From contig OX352774.1 of assembly GCA_947095535.1 (NCBI GenBank), positions 38,456,496 to 38,520,495 of the forward strand: a stretch of 64,000 nucleotides of DNA, written 5' to 3'. The notes under the pieces were generated by a model. It saw only the letters and a program-made list of their open reading frames with translations, did not search any database and was not told where the DNA came from. A program made the translations under genes and the position numbers. Source of the stretch: Poecilobothrus nobilitatus (lineage: Eukaryota > Arthropoda > Insecta > Diptera > Dolichopodidae). This document shows, piece by piece, positions 1 through 11,434 of the stretch (the stretch's first letter is position 1; every line of letters begins with the position of its first letter).

Positions 1-796
1 TAAAAATCAATTTTCTAATTAAAATTTAATTTTTTTTTTGCTGTAAATATTTAGAAAAAAAAACCTTGAACGGTAGTCTTATTAGTTTTACTCTGTTTGT
101 TTGTTCAGTGTTTATGTGACCGTTTTTCCTTTCATACCGTCTGAGTTCAAGACTTTCAGATCGTCTAAGTTTTATCTTTATTTATGAATTTTAAGAAATG
201 CGTCGTATCCTAAATATTTTCTGATTTAAATATAAGAATTTCTCAAAATTTTGGAAGTTGTATCCTCGTAACGAAAGATCTGCATAAAAAAGTAGATGTA
301 GATCTGATCTACAATTTAAGTTTTTTATGGAGGTTGACACAGTTTTATTGATTTATCTCAAAAGATACACAAATTTATGAACAGACAAACGAATAGGAAG
401 AATGAACAGAAAAGCTGATATAATCTTATATTTAAAAAAATTTTGGGGAAAAGAATATTAAAAACCCTTATAAAGTTTTAATATTTTAGAAATACTGAAG
501 TTATTTGGTCAAAAAATTTTTGCTTTCCATTGTTTTTAGACACGTCGTGTAACATGTTGGAAACCAGTGTTAAATTTAAAATTTTAACATTGTACTTTTA
601 CGGGGTTTTTCATATTATATATAGGATTTCCTTAAAATGCTATAAAGTGTTTCTCAATTTCTCAGAAATGTTGATGCAAACATCATCACTTTTAAAATGC
701 TTTCATTGTTTTTTTTAAATTTACTTCATTTAAAAACTTATGGTGTTACATACTATTTTGTTTTCCATATTTTTATACTCGTATGAACTATGTTCA
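1..796. other. Non-coding, nothing recognised
   Basis: A/T-rich single-copy DNA with short A and T runs. A 62-codon open frame at 530-718 has no recognisable motif and is of a length expected by chance at this base composition. I see no splice-flanked high-G+C stretch and no repeat shared with the rest of the window. Confidence 0.5.
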
Positions 797-1838
797 AGGG
801 TATAATAAATTTGCCATTACGTTTGTGACACCTTAAAGGAGCTGAGCTAGATATAGTGTCAAAGGTATGGATCGGCTCAGAATCGAATTCTGAGTCGATT
901 AAGCCATGTACGTCCATCCGTCCGTCCGCACGATAACTCAAAAAATAAAGGAGCTAGGAGGCTGAAATTTTTTTTACGTCACTTTTTCAAAATTGTTAGT
1001 TTTGCTATTTAAATCCAACATTTTCGGCCCCCGGGTTCGAGTAGGTGCCATACAGACATCTTTCTTTATATAGAAATAACTCAGTATCTATTCAAGCTAG
1101 GTTTCTGAAATTTTGCAAATGATGATCAAGTTTTATGACAACAGCTTCTGCAAAATTTGGTTGCGGTGGTGCGACGGGTTCGGGTAGCTGCCATACAACT
1201 TCTCTTTTTAAATGAAAATAACTCAGTGTCCGTCCGCACGATAACTCAAAAAATGAAGGAGCTAGGAGGCTGATATTTTTTTTACGTCACTTTTGCAAAA
1301 TTCTTAGTTTTGCTATTTAACTCCAGCATTTTCGGCCGCCGGGTTCAAGTAGCTGCCCTACAACTTCTTTCTTTAAATGGAAATAACCCAATGTCTATTC
1401 AACCTAGGTATCTGAAATTTTGCGAATGATGATCCAGTTTTATGGCAATAACTTCTGTAAAATTTGGTTGTGATGATATGACAGGTTCGGGTTGCCATAC
1501 AACTTTTCTTTTTAAATGAAAATAACTCAGTGTCTATTGAATCTGAAATTTAGTGAAAAACTGTCGAGTTGCATGCCAAAAACTTTTGTAAAATTTGATT
1601 GGTCTAAAGCAGCCGGTTTAGGCTTCTTGCATTTCTTGGAACTTAATGAAGCTAGGCGCAATAGAATCGGGTAGCTGTCATACAACTTCACAATTTACAT
1701 AAATATATCTCTGTAGTTCGGTACTAAATCATCTGAATGTTTTTAAAAGATGATCAAGTTTTATAGAAATAGGATATATTATGTTCACACGGGTATCCCA
1801 GAGTTGACACAGTCTACTCTACTGCACTCTTCCTCGTT
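797..1838 (+). mobile_element. mini-me-like dipteran repeat, copy A
   Basis: The element opens with 'agggtataataaatttgcc', runs to a core 'ctgagtcgattaagccatg' near 890-908 and then a (GTCY)n-type tract 'tccatccgtccgtccg' near 913-928. The downstream body is built of two tandem units whose 'cgataactcaaaaaat' landmarks lie at 931 and 1239, a period of 308 bp. A shorter third partial unit follows. The right end 'cactcttcctcgtt' near 1825-1838 matches copy B, which also begins with the same 'gggtataataa' motif, so both boundaries rest on shared termini. Core plus (GTCY)n is what was described for mini-me elements of Diptera. No coding capacity is visible. The 62-codon reverse frame at 753-941 is a shadow of the repeat. 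Confidence 0.7.
925..1537 (+). repeat. Two tandem 308 bp units inside copy A
   Basis: 'gtccgtccgcacgataactc' occurs at both unit starts (about 921 and 1229). Each unit continues with 'ggagctaggaggctga', a 'tttttttacgtcactttt' stretch, 'attttcgg' and 'ttaaatgaaaataactcag' in the same order. Divergence between units is modest, so the duplication postdates formation of the element body. Confidence 0.8.
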
Positions 1839-2058
1839 AATGAAAAAATTGAATTTAGGAAAAGTTTTGCAATAAATGTGAGAAACTTTTGTATTTTTGA
1901 ATTAAATATTTCGATTCTGATTTTCCTTACTAAGATAATATTAAAGAATTGGAAATGCTGAATTATTAAAAACTTTTGCAAAAATGTAATCAAAGAACGT
2001 AAAAATAGAACATTTAGTTGATTTAATATTTAAAAAAATATTAAAAATTAAACAAAAC

Positions 2059-2246
2059 GGGCCTCGGTGGCCTAGTGGATAAGAGCGTATAAAATACGCT
2101 GTAAATACTGAGGGAGTGTGGGTTGGAATCCCACATACGTCGTAAAAGTTATTCCTCCTTACGACACGTACAGCCACGCCTGAAAAGGAAAGGCTGTGTA
2201 ATTTCCTGTCCACATTTATTTGCCAGTGAAATGCATTAAAAAAAAA
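2059..2246 (+). mobile_element. tRNA-derived SINE, copy 1 (near full length)
   Basis: The head 'gggcctcggtggcctagtgg' contains a good RNA polymerase III A box (tggcctagtgg, about 2067-2077). 'gggttggaatccca' at about 2120-2133 matches a B box. Box spacing and order fit a tRNA-derived promoter. The body continues with 'acagccacgcctgaaaagga' and 'ggctgtgtaatttcctgtcc' and ends in an A-rich tract. The same head and body recur reversed at 27271-27400 and diverged at 2638-2795, so this is a dispersed family. A 90-codon reverse frame over this stretch is only a translation of the SINE. 'aaaattaaa' sits on both sides and could be a target duplication, but the flanks are too A/T-rich to be sure. Confidence 0.85.
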
Positions 2247-2637
2247 TTAAATAAAATTAAATAATCTCTTTTGAATATTAAATATAAATCTAAGAAAATA
2301 ACGTATAATAAAAAATCTCTTAGTGAAATATTTATAAAAGAAAAGATAAATATTTCAACCGACTAATCAAAATTAGAATTACTAATTCTTTTTTCACAAC
2401 ATTTTATTTGTTTTCAATTACAATTTCTTTTTATTTATCTGTGTTTTCGTTCAACATCGTTAAACTGCTGTATGTCGATTCACACAGCAAAAAAGTGATG
2501 GGTCCGATAACCTCTTGATCCTTACATACAAAAAGATCAGTTCATACAAGCCTGTATAAATGCAAAATCCTGAAAATGCCTTTTTTTCTACTAAGATATT
2601 TATTATTTTATCATAATGATGCTTATTAATTCTATCA
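2247..2637. other. Non-coding, nothing recognised
   Basis: A/T-rich spacer between two SINE copies. I see no gene or structured repeat in it. Confidence 0.5.
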
Positions 2638-2795
2638 GCCTGTGGCTTCCGAAACCTTTTGGCTAAGAATGTATGAAATACGATGTAAATACAAAAGAAA
2701 TGTGTGTGCTAGTAACCATACACATCGTAAGAATAATTCCCCTTAAGATATTTACAGCCACACCTGGAAAGAAAAGATTATGTAATTTAAAACAA
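2638..2795 (+). mobile_element. tRNA-derived SINE, copy 2 (old, diverged)
   Basis: Matches copy 1 in order. 'gtggcttccgaaaccttttggctaagaa' corresponds to the tRNA head. 'cacatcgtaagaataattcc' and 'acagccacacctggaaagaaaag' correspond to the body. The A box is badly damaged and the B box is replaced by 'gctagtaaccata', so it should not be transcribed by polymerase III. Being 400 bp from copy 1 in the same orientation, it could be an older independent insertion or a duplicated copy. Confidence 0.65.
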
Positions 2796-5700
2796 AAACA
2801 ATCAGCCTAAATATATGCTAATTTCAAAAAAAATAATATGAATTTAAAAAAATGTGTTAGGGAAAATAGATTCAAATAAATCCCGTCTAAGGCCTAAACC
2901 ACATTAATTCGAATAAACTCATTTTAATTTAACATGACTAAAATTTATAAGCAATACAATCGATAATTGTATATGAACCTGAAAAAAAATTGTATCTGGT
3001 TTATCTTCAGTTTTCACCGCATAATCTGCATCATCCTTCACAATGTAACCGTCATTTGTGTGGAATCATTTTTAAGTATGGGAACCTTACCTAAAACAGT
3101 ATAGAAGTAATGGAAATTATAAAAAAAAATCATTGAAATAGTTTGGTAACACTATTTTAAATAATTGAAGTAAAAAAAAACAAAATGAAAACAAAAAATA
3201 TTTATTTTTATTTTTATTTTTTTTTTCTTTTATTCTTATTTCTGTATAGGTATAGGTAAATAAATAAATTTATTCTAAATTTAAAATTAAATACAATTTA
3301 TTTTTTTAAAACCAGTTGTTAAACTTTTTAATTCAATATATTATTATTATTTTAATGTGTATGAACCAAGAATACAAAATCATAAGTTAATAAGAAGGAA
3401 AATAAAATAAAATGGTAATGCAAAATATGAGAAAAAAGAACTTAAAACTATTTTAATTGACTAGATGAATATTAAATTCACGTTCTTTCAGGAAAAACAA
3501 AAAAAAAACTTTATATTCTATTTTGAAAATTTAAAAGAAAAACAAAATGAGTATAAAGTTTTCATAGTTCAAAAAAAAATTTACCAAAAAAAGTTTTCTT
3601 TTATTTAAAATTTTAAATAGAAAAAGTTTTGTTTTTTTTTTTTTTTGTTTTTAAATTCACCCTGTATCCTGTTAAATGTTTTATTAAACTTAAATTAGTA
3701 GACTATATTAAGTGTTAACTTTTGAACACAATCACGAAAAAAGAAAAAAAAAGAGGCAAAATTCTTTTTGATAGCTGTAAAAGTAAAATGGTTGCATTTT
3801 TTGATATTAACTGAGACTCTAATTTTCTTCTATTTTCAAAAATTTTCTAAATATGAGTCACTTTTTTTATAACTGTAGTATCTAAAGATACAGTAAAACA
3901 TTTTCTGTTTTTGTTTTCTTTTTTTTTTAACTTAAAACTTAAATTACACTCTAAAATACTTAAGTACATTTTAAGAAAGTCCATTTTTTTTTTAAAATAA
4001 TGTAATTTTAAAGGTAACTTTAGTACAATAGATGTCGTTAAGGGTTTTATTATTTTGTAACTAAATTTTATTTCTGTGTTTTTTAAATTTTTTTTTTTTT
4101 TTTGTATATAAAGTTAAATTACAGTTGTTTAAAAGTAAAATAACTTAACTTATACGTATATTATGTAAATAAATCAAACAGGGTTTTGTTTGGTTTTTTT
4201 TTTTTGTTTGCAATATTTTATCTGCAAACATTTAAGGACGAATAAATTGTTAATAATAAAAGAAGTTGTCGTTAATATAATAACGGTGATTAAACTTTAA
4301 TTTAAACTACTTTAGAAAAGTGTTTGCTTTTTTAAGTTTTTTTTCGAACGATGCATTAAGAACCCTGGAAATAAAATAAAAATTGTTCATATTTAATATT
4401 GGATTATGATTTATTGTTATGTTTTTGACTGAAAATAAGTCTTTTAGCCAATTTTCATCTACCCATTAGAGATGAATTTTAAAAAGAAGTTTATTTTGTC
4501 GATTTCCATTAGATGATGAGTTCGTTTGTATTCTTTAAGTTTCAGTATTCATTGCTTTTTGGCGATGCTTTGCCGGTACTTATATTATTTCTTTAAGGAT
4601 AATGAAAACTTGAACGGAAAGACTGTCAAAATTAAAAACAAAAATTTTTTGTTTTGTTCTGTAAGAATTGAAACAGCTAACAATTTTTAGATAGAAAAAA
4701 AAAAACTTTTGTTTTATGGTATAAAAAACTGATTAAAAAGTATTTAAAAGGAATATAATAGGAATAATATATTTAATAGGTTAAGTGTATTATATGTACG
4801 AGTACAACTACTATTATTCGAATGCAGGTGTTGAAAACATAAATCTTTTTTAATTGCTTTAATATCTTCAGAGAATTTAAGAGTACAAAGTTTGTTTTAT
4901 TACATTATATTTTGCATATATGTAAGATAAGTACAAATTTTTCTTATTTATAATTTATTTTAATTGATGGAATGATTTCTAAGCGAACATTTTAAATAAT
5001 TCTAAAATTTAGAATTTCTATAAAAAAAAAAAACAAACAATATTGTGAAAATAACAAAATTAAAAAATTTTAAACATGTTTTTAAATGTTATAGTAACCA
5101 AAGTTGTAAAAAACAAAAACTAAAATACCTTTTCGTTTTTTACTTTTATACTCTTATAAATATATGTGACAAATATATTTTCAGTCAATAAATACTTTAT
5201 AGTGATACTTAAAAAAATAAAAAATAATTTATTATTAAGTTTGTAGAAATGTGCAAGTAGGTTAGATAATTCTACGAAAAAATTCTCGCTCACAACCTAA
5301 TGATTAAAAAGAATAAAAAGTCTGGAAAAACTTTTAATTGGAAATTCATATATGAAATCATAAAGTAACAAAAAATAATAAGAAAATTGAAAGAGGAGAA
5401 CTGTGCAAAACTTATCGGTTCAACTGAATCGCCTTCCTCTTATTTAAATTATTTAAATATGTAAACAATGGCTTAGTGTTTCAGTATTAGGAATTAAAAA
5501 GAATTTTGCAAGCTTTCTTTTAGTTATTTTTACGTCCTTTTGTTTCCATAATCTTTCATCATAATCCAATCATCTAATCAATAAAAACAATAATTCGAGA
5601 AATTGAAGTTTAGTCAAATTATTCAGTCTGAATAATAAGCGAGTTTGGTCTTATACTGCTTAAACAAGAATGGATATGGAAATAAAACAAAAATTTATAT

Positions 5701-6035
5701 TTTACTGTCCACTATAGTTTTGTAATTATTTGTTTTTTAGTTCGGAAATATAAAGTTTGTCAATTAAATTGAAGTCTAAGATAAGTCTGAGATGGTAAAA
5801 ATTTACTTTTTTATGTTGATTTTATAAGTTTAAAAGTTAATAATATACCTAATAGTTCGTTTTTTCTCCTTGAATTAACTCTGTCTAATGATTTTATTTA
5901 TCAGTTTGCTGAAATTTCTTATTAATTCCTATTAACTATATATTCTTCTGCTTATATACATTCATTCTATAATAATTAAATAAAAGTATTTATTTTTAAC
6001 ATAACATCAGATAACATTTTCTATGTTATCTCAAT
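2796..6035. other. Simple-sequence-rich non-coding DNA
   Basis: Dominated by A and T homopolymers (for example near 3196-3228, 3628-3646 and 4087-4103). No frame above 60 codons, no tRNA-like or transposon-like segment seen. Its role, intron or intergenic, cannot be decided. Confidence 0.5.
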
Positions 6036-6162
6036 CAAGACGTAATAGTTAAATGGTTAGCGTTTCAAACGTCTTGTGACGATCTGGTTGAAGTTTGAAC
6101 ACAAGACAAGTAAATGTCTTGACCAGATCACATAAAAAACTTCAACCAGATCACATAAAAAA
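6036..6162 (+). mobile_element. SINE-like tRNA-related fragment with inverted repeat
   Basis: 'agttaaatggttagcg' near 6047-6062 resembles a polymerase III A box, and 'ggttgaagtttgaac' near 6086-6100 is a weak B box. 'gatctggttgaag' (6081-6093) is repeated in perfect inverse as 'cttcaaccagatc' (6140-6152). 'ccagatcacataaaaaa' is present twice with a 23 bp period (6123-6139, 6146-6162). A tRNA-derived retroposon is the likeliest reading, but the head is degenerate and no second copy is in the window. Confidence 0.4.
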
Positions 6163-6707
6163 AAATAAGTTATAATTTTATATTGGAATAATGTAATAGG
6201 TGTCGTATAATATAAATAATAATAACAATACCTCTGCTACAGTGAAGCTATCTTTGGTTGCATCATGCAGAATGATATTATGTACTACTGAATGTTGTAA
6301 TCCAGTGATGACTCTAACTCTATAGTACATAATAATGATATTAATAATTAATACTAATACTAATAATAATGGTTGGTACAGTGACAATGTGCTGGAAGGT
6401 GGTATATACCACTGTATGCTGTAACTATTAATGGCTATCGTCACTGATAGCAAAATATTAATAATAACTGACGGATGTTATAAATGTTATATTATAAAAG
6501 TTTAATTCTGTTCAAATGGAAATCTGTTTTTTTTGCTACTTGAAGACTCCACTCTATAATTATCTTCAATAAAAATATATATCTTTTTCAAAGTTAGCAT
6601 GTATTGACTAATAACACTATTAACTTTGTCAACTAAATTACACCTATAATAATTGCCCATGGTATTCGCATGTATACTTCGAATTAGATCTCAAAATATA
6701 TTATATT
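6163..6707. other. Non-coding, one perfect short palindrome
   Basis: Less homopolymeric than its surroundings. A 91-codon reverse frame at 6178-6453 is rich in leucine and isoleucine because of TAA/TAC-type triplets and shows no domain. A 14 bp perfect palindrome 'gtggtatataccac' lies at 6399-6412. I do not call a gene. Confidence 0.4.
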
Positions 6708-7433
6708 GGCCCTGATTTCGATAGTCATTTCATAAAAATGAAAATGAAAAATTTTATTTCATTTTAATAATTTTTTGCGATTTCGATAGTCGGGCAAAAT
6801 GAAATGGAATTTAAAATAAAAATGATTTATATTTTTTTTTAAACCGGCAATACTTTCTTATTTTGAGGTTTTGACAATACAAAGAAAAGCTATAAGTAAA
6901 AAATTAAGATTTAAAACACGTAGTTCCCAATACTGTAATAGAAAAAAAGTCAAAAATTAAAAAAGTGCCGAAAAGTGGTTCCTAAGTTTTTGGGTTCTGT
7001 TTTTTGGGGCGGGCTTAAAAGTTGAACTTTTCTATTTTTTTTTTTATGATATTTAAATTTTACTACAAGATCGGTGAGTACTGAGTACCTTTTTTCTAAT
7101 CATGTCGGAACGACTTCTAATTCACAAATTAATGGGTTTACTTGCAATCTATGCTATCGCATAGTCATAGGTTACTAATAAAAATGCCTATATTCACATA
7201 AATATAAATAAAATACCTCATAATTTTTTCCTAAATCCATTTTTACAAGCACTCATTTAACAATTTCAAAATGAGAAAATTTGACGTTTTAAATGAGTAT
7301 ATTCATAAAATATGACTATCAAAATTATCTTTTTTTCATTTTTTATGATTTTTTTCATTTTTTATGACTATCGAAATCAAAAATTTTGTTTTTCATAAAA
7401 AATTAAAGTGATATGACTATCGAAATCAGGGCC
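6708..7433. mobile_element. 726 bp inverted-repeat DNA transposon derivative
   Basis: Perfect 21 bp terminal inverted repeats: 'ggccctgatttcgatagtca' plus t at 6708-6728, and its complement at 7413-7433. The 13-mer 'gatttcgatagtc' is repeated subterminally at 6779-6791 and inverted at 7366-7378, so each end carries two copies, a layout typical of transposase-binding ends. Flanks are attatatt (6700-6707) and attatata (7434-7441), a possible 8 bp target duplication with one mismatch. A 3 bp att/att duplication is equally compatible, so hAT and PIF/Harbinger cannot be separated. The interior is too short for a transposase. One 20-codon frame starts at 7102 (MSERLLIHKLMGLL...) and may be a remnant of the parental protein. 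Likely non-autonomous. Confidence 0.85.
7102..7164 (+). pseudogene. Possible transposase N-terminal remnant in the 726 bp element
   Basis: ATG at 7102 opens 20 codons reading MSERLLIHKLMGLL then AIYAIA before a TAG. In another frame immediately downstream HRLLIKM follows, as if a frame slipped. It lies centrally in the inverted-repeat element, where internally deleted copies often keep a scrap of coding DNA. I do not recognise the family with certainty. It could also be a chance frame. Confidence 0.25.
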
Positions 7434-7441
7434 ATTATATA

Positions 7442-7840
7442 TAAAAAATGTTCCTTCAAGGCTTGTTTTTTGTTTTTATTCCTAAATCACAATCTAGGAA
7501 TATTGTCCTTTGTACTGAAAGTAATTGTGTTGTGACAATATACGAATGATATATGGATATAGAAAAAATATGAATAAAGAGGAGTTCAAAAGTTATGACA
7601 TTATGAATCTGTATAGATACATTTTAAATTTGGACAATATTGTAAATAGAAAAATCGCCATTGTATGTTTAAGAATACATTGAATAGTAATTAAGTTCTA
7701 TATTTTGACAGTTTTGACAACAAATTAGTTATTATAATTACTAAAGATCAAAAATTGCTATAATTAGTTAATTTCTAGTTTAGATTAAAGATTAGCGAAT
7801 TATAAGATTCAAATTACTGAAATAAATTAACTAAAAAATT
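7442..7840. other. Non-coding, nothing recognised
   Basis: A/T-rich single-copy sequence between the inverted-repeat element and the first copy of the 170 bp duplication. No motif or coding signal seen. Confidence 0.45.
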
Positions 7841-8010
7841 AAAATTCAAAGTAAAATAAAACTTGTAGAGATTTTTTATAGAAAGATAGTAAAGAATAAA
7901 AATATATTTGTGAAAGAATTTTAGGAAAATGAGATTTTATTTCTATTAAAACAGATTACAATTAACCAAAACTCTGTGACATCAAGTTTTCGTTCATAAC
8001 CTGTAATTTC
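7841..8010 (+). repeat. 170 bp direct duplication, left copy
   Basis: From 'aaaattcaaagtaaaa' to 'cgttcataacctgtaattt' this is about 95 percent identical by eye to 9814-9989 in the same orientation. Differences are a few substitutions and A-run length changes. The copies are separated by about 1.8 kb of very A/T-rich DNA. It has no coding frame, and the copies lack the tg...ca ends expected of LTRs. Confidence 0.85.
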
Positions 8011-9813
8011 AATTCTTTTTTTTTTTTTTTTATATTAATTTAAATTATAATTAAATCCAATAACAGCTCATAAATATCAATTAATTCTTTAATATCCACC
8101 TACATACATTTTTTATAAAATTTAATTTAAAATTTTTTACTATTACCTCGTATCAGTTTTATTAAAATTTTCTTTTTAAATAAGGTATAATTTTTTTTTG
8201 TTTTTTATCACTCCTTCAGAAGTGATGAAAATGTTGTTCATCATAAAATTTCACTTTATTAATTAAATGGTAATTCACAAAAAAAAAAAAAAAACAACAT
8301 CGGATAAAAAAAAAAAAATATAAAAAAAAAATTGAACTTTTTTAAATGGACTTCTACTAAAAATTTTGTTTTATTTATCTTTCTAATTTCTCTCTTTTAC
8401 ATTTTTTTCATTTTAACTTCAATAAAATTAAAAATTAATTATTATAAATATAAAATTATTATAACAACACTTTTTTCAACTTGTTTAAATTAATTGCTAT
8501 TAAATTTTATCCTTTAATTATTATTATTTGTTGCCATTTTATTACAATTTTTTGTTTCTTTTAAATTTTAGTACTTTTTAGTATTTTCATAGCAATAAAA
8601 AATTGATAAAATACAACAAAATGTATAGATAATACCTAACTAATATCCCTTCAAAGAATACTCCTTCTGAGATTTATTTTAAAAATTTTAAGCACGTATT
8701 AATATTTTCACCTAATATAAAATTTCATAAAATTTCATTTTTTTTTTTTTTTTTTGTAAATTTTCACGCACGTTTTCATTGTTAATAATAATAATAATAA
8801 TAATAATAACAATAATAAAAATAGAAATAAAAAAGTTTTTTTTATCAAAAATTTTCATTTTAAAAAAATTTCTCATCCAATACAAACGAATTAATAAGAA
8901 AATTTACACAAAAATAATAAAAAAGTAAAAGTAAAAGGTCCTCGTCCATAATAAAAATTACAAAAGTAAAAGGCATCGGCATGAAACACCTCACCATCTT
9001 CAAAATTCATTCTATTTACAAAAAAAAAAATAAAAATAAAAATAAAAAACAAAGTACAAAAAAAATTAATTTTATATTATAATTTCAAATTTTAGAATCC
9101 TTACGCCTCCATTTTCATTTTTTTTTTTTGCTTTTTTTGTAATAATTTAAAAAATTCATTTTTAAATGTTTTATAACCTAAATTAATGGATTTTCTTCAC
9201 TTTCTTGTTTATCTAAAGTTTATACTTCTTTATTTTTATTTTTTTTTTCTTTTCGACGTCATTTTTTTGATTGGAGTTTTGAGTTTTATTTTCGGCATTG
9301 TTTTCTTTGCAAATACAAAAAAAAAAAAAAAATTATTTAATTCATCATAAAAAAGTGTATTAAAAAAAAGCACTAATGTAAAGCTATCACATTATAGAAT
9401 CATAAAAAATATATAAAAAAAAAAAACAAACAAAAATTAAAAAAAAGCATAAAGTAAGGTAAACAACTTCTGAATATAAACATTAACATTAAAAGCAAAA
9501 AAATTTTAAAATAAAATAATAAAAAAAAAATATTCAAAAAAAAATTTTCATTTTATTCCCTGTTGTACAAGAAAAGTAACAAAATAAAACGCACATTTAT
9601 ATTATTATCCTTCTAATTTCTATACTGTTAATTTCTTTTTTTTCTTTAAATATTTTTAATTAAGACGAAAAAAAAAACAAAAACAAAAAAATCATTTATT
9701 GTTAACATTAAAACGTTTTCTCGCGATAGGCAATAAAATAAATCAATAAAAAAAACAAAAAAATAAATAAAAAACTGTTTTAGAATTTCAATTGAATTCA
9801 AAAAATCAATTTA
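8011..9813. other. Very A/T-rich segment between the two 170 bp copies
   Basis: Almost entirely A/T with many homopolymers and an ATA/TAA microsatellite at about 8783-8818. I find no coding remnant that would make it the interior of a retrotransposon. It may be ordinary spacer included in a local duplication, or sequence poorly resolved by assembly. Confidence 0.5.
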
Positions 9814-9989
9814 AAAATTCAAAGTAAAAAAATAAAACTTGTAGAGATTTTTTATAGAAAGATAGAAAAGAACAAAAAAATATTTGTGAAAGAATTTTAG
9901 GAAAATGAGATTTTATTTCTATTAAAACAGATTAGAATTAACCAAAACTCTGTGACATCAAGTTTTCGTTCATAACCCTGTAATTCCAA
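9814..9989 (+). repeat. 170 bp direct duplication, right copy
   Basis: Second copy of 7841-8010. It ends about 50 bp before the Jockey-like ORF2 remnant, which the left copy lacks, so the duplicated block does not include that retrotransposon. Confidence 0.85.
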
Positions 9990-10041
9990 CATCGATATAA
10001 TATTAAGTTTCAAATTAAAAGTGATTTGGTAGTGAAACATG

Positions 10042-10250
10042 AATGCACCGTGGTACATTACGGACGTACGAACGCAAAATCTAAGAACTGACTTAAAGTT
10101 TTTACCAATGAAGGATATTGCAACAAAAAAAAAAAAAAAGGTGTAAAATATTTTGCAAAACTAGAAGCATATTTTAACAATCTGGCAACGCAGCAATATC
10201 TAAATGCATGACGACTCAAAAGATTTCATCTTTCAGATAACAACAAGATT
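10042..10250 (+). pseudogene. Jockey-like LINE ORF2 C-terminus, degenerate
   Basis: One frame from 10042 reads NAPWYITDVRTQNLRTDLK and continues FLPMKDIAT up to an A-run at 10125-10138. After a frame change, a frame from 10143 reads VKYFAKLEAYFNNLATQQYL, a TGA at 10209-10211, then RLKRFHLSDNN. This succession (NAPWY(I/V), a short D-L-K/P module, then an LA..L and RLKR tail) is the C-terminal end typical of Jockey-clade non-LTR retrotransposon ORF2 proteins. It is 5'-truncated: stops in frame lie directly upstream. The frameshift and stop make it non-functional. About 170 bp of possible 3' flank follows with an A-rich run near 10300. Confidence 0.7.
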
Positions 10251-10289
10251 TTAAGGGTATTTATGTGGTGTTTAGTAAACCACGTGGTC

Positions 10290-11434
10290 AATATAATAAT
10301 AAAAAAAAAAATTGAAATGTATCTATGAACAATGTAATCAAAATGTGGTCTATTTATTACCATTATAAAGTTTCTTATCCATAGTTCATATTCTTATCCA
10401 ATTATTCAACAAAAAAAAAAAAAAAATTTAATAATCTACAATACAAATTATGTAAAATTGTAATGAAAGCATGACAAATTTGTATCTATATAAAACAGCT
10501 ACGAGCTGGTTAAAGTATGATATAATATATATGCTTATCGTGAACACCAAATAATATTGTGATCCTTTTAATTGAAAATTGTTAGCCTTCAATTAATTTT
10601 TAGTATGACCACAATTAAGTGTCAATATTAATGATTGCTGATTGTTTTATGCAACTGTCGATTATCTAATAATCCATTGAATAATTAATAAAAATCAATC
10701 TTTATTATCGAAAATGTTAATCAATGCAAAAATTTTGTTTATTTTGTTTAATAGAAAATTTGTAGTTTATAGGGTATCTTAACACCTAACTTAGTTATTT
10801 GATTTGCTTATCGACAAAATTTTGAACAACCATTCACTTTTATAGAACATATAATTTATCAAATTGAATTCACGATACGGACATAATATTGTGAGTTTAT
10901 GTTTAAATGTTTCCATTATTTAACTGGTAGACAAAATGATGGTTGCAATATAAAAGGATCATATATTTTTTCGTTTGTTTTTTCGTTTTGTTATTTCGTA
11001 CGAATATGTATGCAGTTTTTAAAGATACATTATAATACGTTATAACCTAATATAGAGCTCAACATATAATTATAAAACATATTACTTATATAGAACCTTT
11101 TACTTTCTTAATCTGTTAACAGAGTCTAAAATTTGTTATTTGTGTTACACATGACTCTGTTTATAGTTAAATTCTTGTTAACTCATATTTTTAGAATTTG
11201 CAGGACTAAAGAGGATGAATAATTAAAAATAATACATAATAATACATATATAATCTATGGAAAGGAAAACCTTTTATTAGAATCGACCTTTATAATTTTA
11301 TATTTAACAAGTAGACGAACAATATTTTTATATTGTAAAAAAATTTAATTTAAACATAGAAATTACAAATATACAACAATTATATTTGTGCAGTTAAAAA
11401 AAACAAGGTAGAATGTAAACCAACGGTTTTTAAA
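10290..11434. other. Non-coding, nothing recognised
   Basis: A/T-rich but less homopolymeric. No reading frame, repeat or RNA-like fold stood out. Confidence 0.45.

Noticed and set aside
1941..2213. 90-codon reverse frame resembling frames at 27256-27549 and 46905-47135
   Set aside because: The shared peptide (RKLHSLS.SGVAV) is a translation of the tRNA-derived SINE present at these places, not a protein family.
6178..6453. 91-codon reverse frame as a membrane peptide
   Set aside because: Its hydrophobic run comes from TAA/TAC-type triplet repeats, and there is no start context or motif to support it.
7841..9989. LTR retrotransposon with 170 bp LTRs
   Set aside because: No tg...ca ends, no primer-binding or polypurine signal beyond general A-richness, and no coding remnant between the copies.
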